From Tricholomella constricta (taxonomy: Eukaryota; Basidiomycota; Agaricomycetes; Agaricales; Lyophyllaceae): a DNA stretch of 64,000 nucleotides. Location of the stretch: the NCBI GenBank assembly GCA_013368375.1, contig JAACJP010000001.1, positions 1,550,001-1,614,000 of the forward strand, read 5' to 3'. Made by a program: the position numbers and the translations under genes. Positions 14,082 through 25,500 of the stretch are shown here, piece by piece (positions within the stretch are counted from its first letter, which is position 1; every line of letters begins with the position of its first letter). The notes beneath the pieces are model-generated. The model searched no databases. It had not been told where the DNA came from and was given only the letters and a program-made list of their open reading frames with translations.

Positions 14082-17000
14082 TTACTGGAGTATCCGACGT
14101 TGATCAATCAAAATTCAACCCAAGTGAGGGACACGTACAGAGAAATACATGAGGTTCGCCTGTTTGTCGTTCAAGGCCTTGAAGCCACGACGGAATGCAT
14201 CAAGAGAATTCTCCACTTGACTGTCTTCTAACTGCGTAGCAGAGTCAGAGAAGTCAAGTGTTCCCTGCGGGTCGTAGTGATTCTTAGCCCTGGAGCAGAC
14301 GATGTCGGCGTCTGGTCGATCATAAGTATGCGGGCTGTGGCGCAGAAGGTTCGTGTCACTTACAATACACAGGTGCAGGAATAGACACAGAGCGCGTAGA
14401 GCGAGCATAGACATGGCATAAAGCAAAGGACAGGTTTTGCAAAGCATCGGCACTGCAAAAAGAAACTTCAGCCTTGTATCAGCATCGTAATTGAAAAAAA
14501 CATCTACGAGAAATTGTTTTCCTTAAATCATCCATCAGTAAAGGGTGAAGAATGAACACACAGGCTGGGAACTTACATCATAGAGAATCTATCATCCCAC
14601 GAGAAAGATAAATGAGGTGAAATTCTCCTCAGAAGGAGTGTCGCTCACTGAATAGTGAGCAGGTCTGCTGGTCCCCAGAAGACCGCCGTGGCTTTGCAGG
14701 TAGAAATCGAATTCGGTCGGGTGAGAGACGTCGCAGTCGACGACTGTGCCGGCCGGACAATTGCCGCTGCGGTCCCCATCACGTTCGTTTTGGGGGAAGA
14801 ATCTGGGTTGACAGACGTCAGGTCGAACCAGCCACTCGAAACATATGGAACACGTACCTGACGTGATGACGTTTGCCTACGACGATGATGGTAACTTTGG
14901 CGTCAATCCTTCGTGCCTCACAAGCTCCTTCAGAGAGACAGAGGTTAGATATCACGGAGCCTTGCTACGAGAAGGATGGCGTACTTTTAAGAGCAGGCAA
15001 CTCTGAAAGTGAAAACATCAATTTGACGTCGTTGGGCGTAGATGAACGGCACCAACCTTGCTCCAGGACCTGCTTAAACTGCCCTTCTGATACTCCGTCT
15101 TCACAAATCGTCAGCCAGAGCCATGATGTCATCCTGATGATTATAAAACGTACCACGATAGAAAATGATGCGCTTAGGAGCTGCAGCAGGCGCGGATTTC
15201 TTCTCTACCGCCATGCGGTAGCCTATATATTTACCCAAGACGTGCTACGAAGGCGTCAGCCTACATTTGAGATACCCAACGCTGTACTCACATGACTCAT
15301 GTCCTCCAAGTCTTCAATCATTTCTTGGCGGGAGGTCTGCACGCGAGAGCCTGCAAAGGTGTATATAAGAGCCTATCGAAATGTGAGACGGACGCACAAG
15401 CGATGTATTTTGCAGTTTCAGAGTCAACATTAGCCACCAAGGCTGTGAAAGAAGGCCGGCCATCGGAACCAGGAGCTGGGTGAATCACGTCCGCACCTAC
15501 GACAACCCTTAATGAAATGTAGGTGGCGGCGAAGGAGAGAAAATCACACCCATGACGATCGTGGGGTTGAAGGGGTCGGTCAGCACAGAGACAGAAGAAG
15601 GGTCGGGGACGGTGTTGATTCCGCCGAGTTTAACATTGATCCTGCGGGGGTGTATTTAGAGCATAACAAAGGAAAATGGAACATGCCTTACTCACTTTAA
15701 GCTTACGTTTGCGTAGTATTGGGGTTTCGCGCGGAAACATTTCGAGCTCTTCATACATTGAGTCGCGACACCCATCTATCATTGAATACTGGTCAATGTT
15801 GCTGACATGAAATCAAAGGAAAGAGAACACACAGTGATATCTCCGAAACTGGTGATGGATGTTGGTAAGATATATGCATTGAGTAAGTGGGTGAAATGTA
15901 CTGACTGCTTGACGGCAGTGTAGATATCATTTCCGCCCTCCGGAAGGATGACGACGAGGAGGTTAGGTGGTCTGCCATACTTACGGTTGACCTCACTTCC
16001 CGCGGAACGAAGTTGATCCTCGATTCTTCCCTGCCCATTCTCCCATTTGATCAAGGGAGTGTAGTTCGCTGGGACTCTAATACCTGTTACCAGCCGTCAG
16101 TAAAGACACGGCTGCAAGGGCATTCATTACATACCAACGTCTCGGAAGCTAGCGGTGAGGCCAGTGATCATATCTTGGGCGGCGCCTTCTCCGAATCGTC
16201 GCTGCTGTTCGTATACGATTACACACCATCCGGTAACTTCAGCAGGTCTGAAGAAGCGTTTATCGACCCTGCAAGACAATTATCAGTACAGTGCGGTCAG
16301 CGAAGACGCAGGAAGTACTCACATATTCCAAGCGCCATTACTGGGGGTCTGCCCTTTTCTGAGTACATCAGACACCCGGAGTGGCTCGACGACTTACGAT
16401 GGTCGGCTGTTTACTTCCCACACCATACCTCAGAACGGGAGGTTTCAAGACTCTGGCCTGCACTTTGAGAGGCCCGCTAGAGTCAACGTGCATCCCAAAT
16501 TGACGGACATATTCGGATTTTCCGTAAGCTAGTACCTACACGGAGGATCCAGGTGAGATAGACTTTTAAATAAAAAGCAAAGGGATGAACCGCAAGTCCG
16601 TCAACGATGCTGGACAAACGATCTCTGGGCCTCTTTGTCGCAAAGTCGAGGACGTCCCTGGTTTTCTCGGGCGGAACTTGCTTCCTCATAATTTGCCCAG
16701 GAGGGACGTTGCACAATTCTAAAGGAATTAATGCCCCAGAGCCGACCTGAAAGAACCGGATGAGGAGCGAGTACCAAAACGCGGATACAGGAAGCAAAAG
16801 GATCAAGATTACTCACCTCGACGCAAACAACATCGGGGAACTGGAGCTTCTGATTTTGCGTCTTGTAGAAATAATCGGCGACCGACATAGAGCCCCCTTC
16901 GCGCATAGTGAAGTTGAGGGCATTAGCACCCGCAGAGCTCAACTTCTTGACAACACGAGGGGTCTGCTGGATAGTGCCGTCGGCACCGGTGTGCTTCGTC

Positions 17001-18205
17001 AGGACTCGGATACCCGAGATGAAGCGTTGAAGACGCAACCGCTCGCGGTCGGGAAAACCACGGCTCATGGCCAGGGCGTTGGGGTCTGCCTTATTCAAGA
17101 AGTCAAGACAAAGCCCCAGAAGAGGACCAGCCTTGTACATCGTGCCAGTGGAGATGTCGACGTTGATGAGCATTCGACCACTGGCGGGCCTGACCGACTG
17201 GAAGTATCCGCGCCACAGTTGGAGGCCAGACCCAATATCCTTGGTCTCGCGATTCGTGAAGAAGGAGCGGACATTGAAGGGATATTTCATAGTTGGTTCC
17301 ATTCGAATGACGACGTTCAATGCCTTGTAGAAGAAGCGAACGTCAACAGAAGGCAACTAAGGAACTGAATGCACTGACAGTGATGGCAGTAAGGACAGCG
17401 TTATCGTGAGATTGGTCCCCGGCGATGAAACGCTTCAGGACCCTAGAACGAGAATTTAGAATTGTGACCAAAAAAGATGTATCAGGAGACACGAGAGGAG
17501 ACACGATACATACTCCGGATTGATCTCGGCCACCTTGGTGAGACGAATCGTGTAGGGCTTGGGTCCCTTTCCACCCGTGTCTGTACGGCCACTGTTGAGG
17601 CTAACTTCAAACTGGGACCATATTCAGCAAAAGGTTGAAGGAGGGCATGAGTAGACTTGCTTCCTTCGAGTTGGCATCGCCAAATGGTAATTCGCGGGCA
17701 GCGAACAAGTTCTTACGGCCGTCGTAAACTCCACGAGGCGTGAAGATTTGTGGTGCCACGTCAGTTTGCAGTGCCTTGATTAGATCCATGTTGAGGCGAG
17801 CAGGAAGCGTCTTCTCGGAAGGAGAAATGACTGAAAGGAGGGACGATTAGACGCGCGTGAAAGAAATGATGCTCAGCCGGTCAAACTCACCGACTAAGGG
17901 CGTCAGAGAGTTAGTTTTCCCTTCAAAAGTGCATATACATTGACGAACATACTGTCATAGTGGTGGATAATGCCTTCAGGAATGGTCGTCGCGAAGGAAT
18001 TGACAAAGATGGGCAGAGATCTACCGCCAATGCCGTAGCCAGGACGCCTTACGCCGACAGTCGTGATATGCGACGAGGGTATAGCTTGGTGGGCTATACG
18101 AGTGGCACCACCGCGTCCACCGCGTGCAGGACTGGTGCCCCTTGGTCCACCTTGGGCGAAGCCGCCTCCGCCTCGGCGACCTCTGTAATCATCACGGGGA
18201 GGCAT
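14082..18205 (-). CDS. Argonaute
   Basis: Small-RNA guided effector of RNA silencing. Translation starts at 18205 with an RGG-rich tail ([20 protein letters not shown]). The N domain follows ([19 protein letters not shown]), then the linker and PAZ ([20 protein letters not shown] to [20 protein letters not shown], 16.8-17.3 kb), Mid ([40 protein letters not shown]) and PIWI. PIWI motifs seen are [39 protein letters not shown] and [14 protein letters not shown]. The tetrad therefore reads D-E-D-D, with Asp where human AGO2 has His807. The spliced end is LMYFS; the stop codon (14082-14084) lies alone beyond a last intron (14085-14138). Two small exons (14577-14588 and 14508-14521) and a candidate 3-nt exon (17891-17893) are needed for the best frame. 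The gene looks complete and catalytically plausible. Confidence 0.95.
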
Positions 18206-18798
18206 GATGTGATTGTTGAGAAAGAGTCGTGGGGAAAATGGGGGATGGTGGTGGTACGAGAAAGACAGCGATTGGGTGCATCCTCGGCCAAATTACGACA
18301 CGATGCAATCGACTTATCGATTGACACTCTGTGGACTCGAAAAGAAGCCACTGATGGTTAGAGTCACGTGATTCAGACATCACGCCCGCGTACCATGGCA
18401 CTCTAGAGTTCAGTCTACGCCTACTTACAGCCCTCCGCATGTTCTTTGTCCTCCAGGCTGTGCTTTGTTTCCCTCACCATGCCTTGGAATAGCGCTGTGT
18501 CACGCCTGTTTACAGCCTGGGGTCTGGGAGACGCTTGTTTCCTGAAACCTATTACTGTCGCCTCCTGAAGTCTGCAGCATGCTATCGGCGTGGAGCACCG
18601 TAGTCCTATAAAGGCTTTGCACCTGAGATGGCCCAATTTCTGTATACTCGGGGGGTTGGGCATCCATTGTCGCTCACTTTCTTGCTCTGTGGCTTTGTGT
18701 CGTGCCTCCCAGCTTTGACCTTCCATCGTCGTTTATAAGGCCTTCTTCAACTTGTATACTCGCTTCATCTCTTTAACTTAACATTCAATATTCAAGCC
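18206..18798. promoter_or_regulatory. divergent promoter region, Argonaute / Ser-Pro-rich gene
   Basis: About 590 bp between divergent starts. It contains a TCACGTGA palindrome (18364-18371). An open frame on the minus strand (18421-18726) has no intron-supported continuation or recognisable motif, so I do not call it a gene. Confidence 0.5.
18365..18370. promoter_or_regulatory. CACGTG (E-box) palindrome upstream of Argonaute
   Basis: Part of the 8-bp palindrome TCACGTGA, about 160 bp upstream of the Argonaute start. This matches the core bound by bHLH factors such as Cbf1 and Pho4 in other fungi. A functional role here is inference. Confidence 0.4.
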
Positions 18799-19794
18799 AT
18801 GCAACGGGGTCCGAGCTATCGGAAACCTGTGCCGACCTACATTCCTTCGCCTCCCGCCTCCCCTATGCAATTATCACACTCCCTCGAGAGTGACGAAGTT
18901 GTGCCACCGGTTAGTATATCTAAATAAAGTAACGACAACTATTTCCCACTTCAGATCTACAGCTGCCAGTTGACTGGCGTGCCGTTATAGAGCAGGTCTC
19001 CATGCGACGACGAAATTCTATCTCCACAATATCTGACACTGCCAGGACGTATGGGCAAGACCCGCTTCCAGGGAGAAGACTACCTTCGCTTAAGGTGAGT
19101 CAAATCGACATACCCGATGATATCTGCTGAGCACAAGACCTGCATTCAGGTCGAATCTCCTGATGGAGAGGAGGTTCCAATCGAAATCTCGAATTATACC
19201 CCGTTGCATGCCCCCAGTATTTTACCCCCCAGTCCAGAGAGACATTCCAAAAGGAAACTTCATCAGGTATGCGATTGTCATCAAGTGTCGCTCTCATTAA
19301 AAAACTGCTATAGCATTACCGCCCGCCTACTCCTCCACTACCCACACATACGCGGAAGCAACGGATTGACAGTTCGACTGTTTTTTTAAATTCTTGTGAG
19401 ATGGTATGTCGCTAAGACTTTTCGATGCAATCTTTCATTGTACTGTCGACAGGCCTGCCCCTCATTCAACGATGCTCGCGAAATCACACACCCAGAGCCC
19501 CGGCGCATGCCTTCTATGACGGCCCCTTCTTTCTCTACCACTCGGACCCAGAGCCCGTCGTTCAAAACAGAAACGACCTACCTATCCATGGGGCCTTCCG
19601 AAGTCTCAATCCTTTGGTCGAGAAATGCGGACGATGAGCATCAGGGCCTTTCTAAACCTGTCGGACATACTCGGGAATTTGGACGTGACATCAGGGAGAA
19701 TGTGCCGAACTTCTCATGGTGGGGACGCATTGTAAGATCGAGCGCTTCTTTGGGAACGAAGCTCAGGCGAATACCGACTACGTTCATATGTTGA
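18799..19794 (+). CDS. Ser/Pro-rich protein, uncharacterised
   Basis: I do not recognise the family. Five exons (18799-18913, 18955-19094, 19150-19266, 19314-19403, 19453-19794) join in frame to 267 residues. The protein is rich in Ser, Pro and Arg with no membrane segment. Visible stretches are MQRGPSYRKPVPTYIPSPPA, DWRAVIEQVSMRRRNSISTI (an R-R-R-N-S phosphorylation-like site), HYRPPTPPLPTHTRK, and a C-terminal part ending WWGRIVRSSASLGTKL. The consistent phases over four introns support a real, probably intrinsically disordered protein. The first donor, after GTTA, is the least certain join. Confidence 0.6.
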
Positions 19795-20142
19795 GCAACG
19801 CTGAGGCCATCACGTCTGTAGGACCGGATCTTGCACATGATATATTTATCTATGTAGTATGTTGAAGCTGGTAGCGACGAGATGGAGATAGGACAAGCTA
19901 AACATACGTCGACATGCAGCCAGCAAAGATGTAAACAACTCTTGCCTCATCATACTTAGCCGATACGGATTGAAGCTATCGATACGATGAGCCTCTAGAT
20001 CAGGCTCTCCGACTTCACTTCTTCGTATTTCGAACTCTTGGTTCGCCAAGAGCCATCAGGTAGGACAAGTTGAAAGCTTGAAAACTTGTTCGACATCGCT
20101 CGCGTGTGTGTGTGTGTCATCGTCTTCGCTTAACAAACACGA
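19795..20142. promoter_or_regulatory. upstream region of the mitochondrial carrier gene
   Basis: No gene seen; a minus-strand open frame (19846-20049) lacks support. A (GT)7 dinucleotide tract lies at about 20103-20117, just before the carrier start codon. Confidence 0.5.
20103..20117. repeat. (GT)n microsatellite
   Basis: Seven GT units in the likely 5' leader of the SCaMC gene, 26 bp upstream of its ATG. Confidence 0.9.
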
Positions 20143-22556
20143 ATGGAGAGGAACCACACCCATACCCCGACCCGCCGAGACTTCTTCAATGCCAGCCTCG
20201 CCGGTGCTATCGAGCGTCCCCGTATACCCCGCTTGCGCTCTGATGCACCCGTGAACTTTTCATCGCCGCATACTCTCCAGGCGTTCCGCGACTCGGAGGG
20301 CAGGGAAAACCGGAAACGGAGATTACAGGAGTTGTGGCGGCGCCTGCCGCAGCGGACACCACGCAATAGAGAGAAGGAGGAAAAACACAGAAGTGATACG
20401 GGTACCGATGACAGGTTGACGCACGAAAAGGCCGAAGCACTCCAAGCGGTTTATGACGAGGAGTTGCTGGATCACTGTGGGGCACATCCGTCGGGCTCAA
20501 GGCCGCCAGAAATCCCTTGGAGACAGTTCAAGGAGTACGCGGAGGCAAAGGAAGTCGGTGGGTGTTTTCTAAAGCGGTACTTGTCTCAGTTGCTGGATCT
20601 GTGCTAAGTTTCTTATCTCTCAAAGAATTATGGTCCATCTTTCACGACGAACTTGACTTGGATGGCAATGGACATTTGGATGCGCAAGAATTGACAGTAG
20701 CGCTCGGCAAAGCTGGTGAGTACACTACTCGGGTCGGTCGGTCAGGTGGTACTGACGAAGACAAAGGTATCAATCTGTCGCAAAAGACGCTGTCGGAATT
20801 CATGACAACCCTCACATCATCCCCACACTCCCATGCGATCTCTTTTGCTGAATTTAGAGATTTCTTATTGCTTTTACCACGTAAAGTGTCCCCGGCCGAA
20901 ATTTACCAGTACTATGAAGTGCACAAATTCATGGGCGATGATGGTCGGGGGCCAGCTCGAGTCACGATGGAGGGTTTGTTGAGATGTCTCTTCATCCTTG
21001 GCACCCACTGATTATGTTCGCTAGGCGACGTCGTTTTCAGTGCGGAAGATAAACCACCAGCAACGATGAGGGTGTCTAACATGGGGGCCTCCGGATCGAC
21101 GCTATCACAGCTCACATCAAAATTCCAAAACAACGGAGAGCACGAGGAAGAAGACGAGTCGGACTATGAAGACGACGAGGAGCCGCACAACTGGCTCCAG
21201 GGAAGCACGGCGGTCAAGTTCCTCCTCGCAGGAGGTGTAGCTGGTGCCAGTAAGCCTTTTCCCGTCTCTATCGCCCAGATATCGTTTTATCTCGTTTTCA
21301 TCAGTGTCGAGGACATGTACCGCACCATTCGATCGTTTAAAAATATTCCTTATCACGCGACCGCCAGACCTTGGGGGCACACCGCTCTCACCGAAACCCA
21401 GCATCAGCGGCGTTCGAACAATCGGGAACGCCATGGCGCGCATTTACGCTGAGGGTGGTGTACTAGCGTTCTGGACAGGGAACGGGCTGTCCGTCGCGAA
21501 GATATTCCCGGAGTCGGCGATCAAGTTCTTTGCATACGAATCTTCAGTTAGCCTTCTTTCCTTCTGCGTCTTTTGAGCCTTGGAGGCATCTAACGCCGTA
21601 CGGCTTAACAGAAACGGGCTTTTGCGGAATATTGGGATAAGGTAGATGATCCTAGAGAGATCAGTGGCGTAAGCCGGTTTCTTTCTGGCGGGATCGGAGG
21701 AATCAGCAGTCAGCTCAGTGCGTAGATTGTTAATCCTCAAGGCCGTATAGCGTGCTGATCTTCCGTAATATAGGTATTTATCCAATAGAGACACTTAAGG
21801 TATGCTCTGTGTCGACGCGGGATATCAAGCCACTAAGTGGATATTGCAGACGCAAATGATGAGCAATACCAGCGCACAGCAGCGGACAACTTTAATCCAA
21901 GCCGCTCGCCATGTATGGGGTCTTGGGGGTGTTCGTGCATATTATCGTGGTCTATCGGTGCGTTGACAGTACCTTGACGTACTACCAGTTGCTCATTTGA
22001 ATCGATGTAGATTGGTCTCGTTGGCGTCTTTCCGTACGTGCAGCTGTGCTGTATTTATACTTGACATATCCTTACACTCTCGATGTTTGATAGCTACTCC
22101 GCTATCGACATGAGCACATTTGAAGCTCTCAAACTTGCATATCTGCGATCAACAGGTAAAGACGAGCCTGGCGTCATGGCGCTGCTGGCGTTCGGCAGTA
22201 TATCCGGGAGTGTAGGCGCAACGAGTGTTTACCCACTGAACCTTGTACGGACGCGACTGCAGGCATCCGGCTCCTCGGGGCACCCGCAACGGTATAGCGG
22301 AGTTTTGGATGTAGCTTTCAAGACCTGGGAACGTGACGGCTGGCGAGGGTTCTATCGTGGGCTGTTCCCCACGTTGGCCAAGGTGTGTTCACAAGCAGCT
22401 TTTTGTCAGAGCACATTGATGCCAATGCGCGATAGGTTGTCCCTTCTGTTTCCATCTCATACGTTGTATATGAGCATACTAAACGAAGGTATGTGCTTGG
22501 CCTTTCAGAGGCTTGACCGACTAGCTGATGTGCCTTCATCAAGGCTTGGTGTATAA
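20143..22556 (+). CDS. SAL1: calcium-binding mitochondrial carrier (SCaMC / SAL1 type)
   Basis: Inner-membrane ATP-Mg/phosphate carrier regulated by cytosolic-side calcium. Twelve exons (20143-20557, 20626-20715, 20767-20973, 21025-21249, 21305-21546, 21612-21717, 21774-21799, 21850-21957, 22011-22033, 22094-22382, 22436-22488, 22544-22556) give 598 residues. The amino-terminal half is an EF-hand region with the canonical loop DLDGNGHLDAQEL and a weaker second unit. The three carrier repeats carry PFDRLK, PIETLK and PLNLVRTRLQ, the P-x-[DE]-x-x-[KR] type signatures, and AGGVAGAMSRTCTAPFDRLK opens the first. Exons 21774-21799 (26 nt), 22011-22033 (23 nt) and the last (13 nt) are very small. 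Length and domain order match the family. Confidence is very high. Confidence 0.95.
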
Positions 22557-23094
22557 TACTAAAGTCTAATTTACGCATTAAATCATCTCGCACACATAGA
22601 TCTCACATAGTACAATGTCGCTCCCTACCCTGTCACGGACTCTAGTCTAGCCCTGCTTTGCTTTGCACTCACATGCCAGTTTTCGATACGAAGATCAAGT
22701 TCCTATATTATAGTACTCACATACACAACCTAAAAACAAAAATTGCATCGAAAATTGCATACACTACGAATGGGGTTGGGGGGCAAAAGGCGCATCGGAG
22801 CGATACAGTACAACACACTCGTGATGGAACGGATCGCGGAGCAGGACGGGTGGGGGTAAAAAAGGAACGGTGGACGGTCAGATCATTAGATCGTGAAGGT
22901 TGTGACGAAGATGGAAGCAATGTATTTAAGTGTGTATTAGGTGTTTGGAATGCAGGGCGTGAACAGATGGTCGTTAAAATGTGGGGATATACTGGGGTGG
23001 GCCGCTGGATGTGGATGGTGAAGCGCGTCGTAAATCAATAAATATGCCGATTGGGAGATCCGGATAAAGACGGGGTGAGATATGGAGCACGAGG
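22557..23094. other. convergent intergenic region (carrier / VTT gene)
   Basis: Between the ends of two convergent genes. Open frames here, including a plus-strand one at 22658-23041, are low-complexity or lack structure. No gene seen. Confidence 0.5.
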
Positions 23095-24675
23095 TCATGA
23101 AGGAAGCTCCTCAAGCCCGCGTTTCTCCTGTACGAGAACGGCGAGTTGCTGGAGGTTTTGCTCCCGTTGCTGTGCACGGGTCTGGGAATTGGATCGCAGC
23201 TTGGATCGCCACTGGTGGATCCAAGCCCACTTTGTATTTTCGGCAGTGGGGTGCCTTCTTGGCGCGGAAGCAGAATGGGAGATGAGGGCGCGGAGACGAT
23301 CACGGCCGAGGATGGGGGCGAGGGAGAGGAAGGACAGAAAGACGAGCTTGAAGAGAATGTCGGGGGACGCCAGCAGGGACGGAATGGTCTGCGGCGTCGG
23401 CGACGGCGTCGACGCGACAGTCTGCAAAATGTCCCCAATCTGACGTAATCACCCCAATAGTCAGTCGATGTTCCGGATTTGGACATGAAACCAAACGAAA
23501 CCAAACGAACCTGGCAGGTAACGGCGGTCCACGGCAGCGACCCGATGAACGCCCCGAGCATGCAGTCTGAGATGGCAACGCCGCACACACCGCACGCAAT
23601 GTTGATGCCCGACCATGGCACGACCCCAATCAGCCGCAACACCGACAACCGCACCCACGCAGACGACTTTTTTGCCGTGTTGCCGAATTCGTCCACATCC
23701 GGCTCGGAGTCGCCCTCGAGTGCATTACGCGTCATGTCCAGCGCACGCGGGAAAAAGTGAGTTAGGAATGGCGCAAGTGGTGTCGCAAGCAGCGTCGCAC
23801 ACGCCGACCCTAGCATCGTCAGCGCAGTCAGCAGAATTGTGGCGTACGCCGGCGAAAACAGTGCTCCTGCTAAGACATTCTGAACACATGTATCGTCTCA
23901 GCATACATTCGTAATAAAACATGCACCCGGAACTCACCCAGATAACGCTGCCTGGAACAGACCACGCATGCTTCCATACGGCGGTAATAGCCATCACTCC
24001 CACTACATGAGCGACAGGGCCGGTGCCACTCTGAGTATATCCGTGCAGTTCCCTGCCCAGCTGAGCAACATCGGCTATTGTCTGTGGCCACGCGAATGAG
24101 ATCGGAAGCGTGTACAGACAGAGCAACACGAGTGCGGTCGACACAGGGAACAGCAGTATAACGAAGATAATCGAGGCATGTGCCTATAGTCGCGTACTTG
24201 TCAGCACCATTTACGGAAGAGACGGAAGGTTACGGACAGCTAGAAAACCCTGGCGCCAACCAGGAGTTGGTTGCTCTTTTGGGGTCCCTTGATGAACTTG
24301 ATCTCCAAAGGAAGTTTTCTGTGCAGAGGCTGACAAAGGCAACACGAACTCTTCAGCACTTGATCGAGGCGAAGATGGTGTGGACCACGAGAGGTGCTGC
24401 TTGGGCTGGACGTGCATCCACTCGAGAAAACGGGAGGCGAATAGGACGAGCATGGAAGGCGCTGGGGATGCTGTCGAGATGGGATCAACTGCGAGAGACG
24501 GGGGTTGGGGGGCAGCAGGAGAGGAGGAAGGGGGCGTGTCTGCCGAGTTGGGTTGGAGAAAGGAGGAAGAACGGCGACGACCCAGAGAAGTTACGGACAA
24601 TGCAGACCTGAGATTTGTAGAGGAGGCACGGTGACGGGTGGGGGGAGGAGGAGAGAGACTTTGACATACGGACAT
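23095..24675 (-). CDS. VTT-domain (SNARE-associated Golgi / TVP38-TMEM41 type) membrane protein
   Basis: Integral membrane protein of the DedA/VTT superfamily; eukaryotic members (TMEM41B, VMP1, Tvp38) act in the Golgi/ER and in lipid scrambling. Four exons (24238-24675, 23938-24183, 23511-23879, 23095-23439) give 465 residues. The first ~140 residues are a Ser/Pro-rich cytoplasmic tail. Membrane segments follow: SIIFVILLFPVSTALVLLCL, then FSPAYATILLTALTMLGSAC. The conserved core reads VLRLIGVVPWSGINIACGVC and GAFIGSLPWTAV, the R-x-x-P-x-x-x-x-N...G pattern of this family. The tail is polar with a predicted coiled stretch (QQREQNLQQLAVL). The start at 24675 was chosen as the ATG nearest the Ser/Pro-rich tail; an in-frame ATG at 24774 is an alternative. 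Confidence 0.85.
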
Positions 24676-24903
24676 GATGTGGAACCGGTTGGGCGTAAGA
24701 GTACTCGTTGTTGTGTCAGCCTTCCGTGTCAGCCCATTTTTTGAAACTCGATCACTTTTTCCTTTTTCGGTCATTTCCTATCACGCTCGCAGTATTTCCG
24801 TAGTCGTATCTGATACCAAGCTGTCTGCAATATAGGCATTGGCATAAAGTGTATGGATGCATAGGAACAGCCGCAGTAGCAATCTTTTGTCCGCTCCCCC
24901 CGC

Positions 24904-25390
24904 TTAGTGCGCAGCCCTCCTGCTCTCCTGGATGATCGTCGACAGCTCCTCCAGCTTGCGTTTCGAACGAAGAAGGGTGCCCAGCTAAAAGACACCATCA
25001 ACATCTAATCTCAGCACCGGTGCCCCGAGTAGACTCACCCTCTTCTTTGTCAGCTTCCTGGCCTTCTTATCCTAGTAGCAGAGCGTTTGTGTCGGCGGTG
25101 CGAATGAAAATAAGAAATTCAGGACTCAACGCACCTTCGAGTTCCTCAACAACTCCATAACTCGCCTCTCATAGGCAGAGAATCCTGCAACCTCCCTGAT
25201 CACAGACCGCACAAAGTTGGTCTTGGTCGACTGCACACCCTTGCGCTGGCTGGGGCGGGTCACTTTTTCGATGGCTGTTGTGGGGTAGCCGTGCTTAGGG
25301 CCAAGGCGTAAGTCTAGCGTGAAAGACAATGGAACTCATCAGCAGCGATTCGCTTTGTTCAAAAATCTGCCACTCACTGGTGCGGACCAT
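24904..25390 (-). CDS. RPL36: 60S ribosomal protein eL36
   Basis: Cytosolic large-subunit ribosomal protein. Exons 25378-25390, 25135-25313, 25039-25071 and 24904-24984 give 101 residues, the normal eL36 size. The first exon is only 13 nt (M-V-R-T plus one base), a common layout for fungal ribosomal genes. Conserved parts are FVRSVIREVAGFSAYERRVM, ELLRNSKDKKARK and KKRLGTLLRSKRKLEEL, ending RRAAH. The protein is strongly basic. Two CACGTG elements lie within about 110 bp upstream. Confidence is very high. Confidence 0.97.
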
Positions 25391-25457
25391 TTTCTTGATG
25401 TCTTGAGGGGATCGTGCGTTGCAGCGAGGAGTCGACCTTGGATAATCCAGAAGGGGT

Positions 25458-25463
25458 CACGTG
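25458..25463. promoter_or_regulatory. CACGTG element 1 upstream of eL36
   Basis: Sits in GGTCACGTGG, 68 bp upstream of the start codon. GTCACGTG is the preferred Cbf1 site in several fungi, and Cbf1 is tied to ribosomal protein promoters in some yeasts. A role here is inference. Confidence 0.45.
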
Positions 25464-25494
25464 GATATTTGGGTGGCTGGGTCCTGTATAGTTT

Positions 25495-25500
25495 CACGTG
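25495..25500. promoter_or_regulatory. CACGTG element 2 upstream of eL36
   Basis: Second copy, 31 bp further upstream than the first. The pairing of two sites in one ribosomal protein promoter is the reason for listing them. Confidence 0.45.

Noticed and set aside
18421..18726. Minus-strand open frame of 101 codons upstream of Argonaute
   Set aside because: No motif, no splice-supported extension, and it lies in a divergent promoter region.
22658..23041. Plus-strand open frame between the carrier and VTT genes
   Set aside because: Compositionally biased, no domain, located in a 3' intergenic region.
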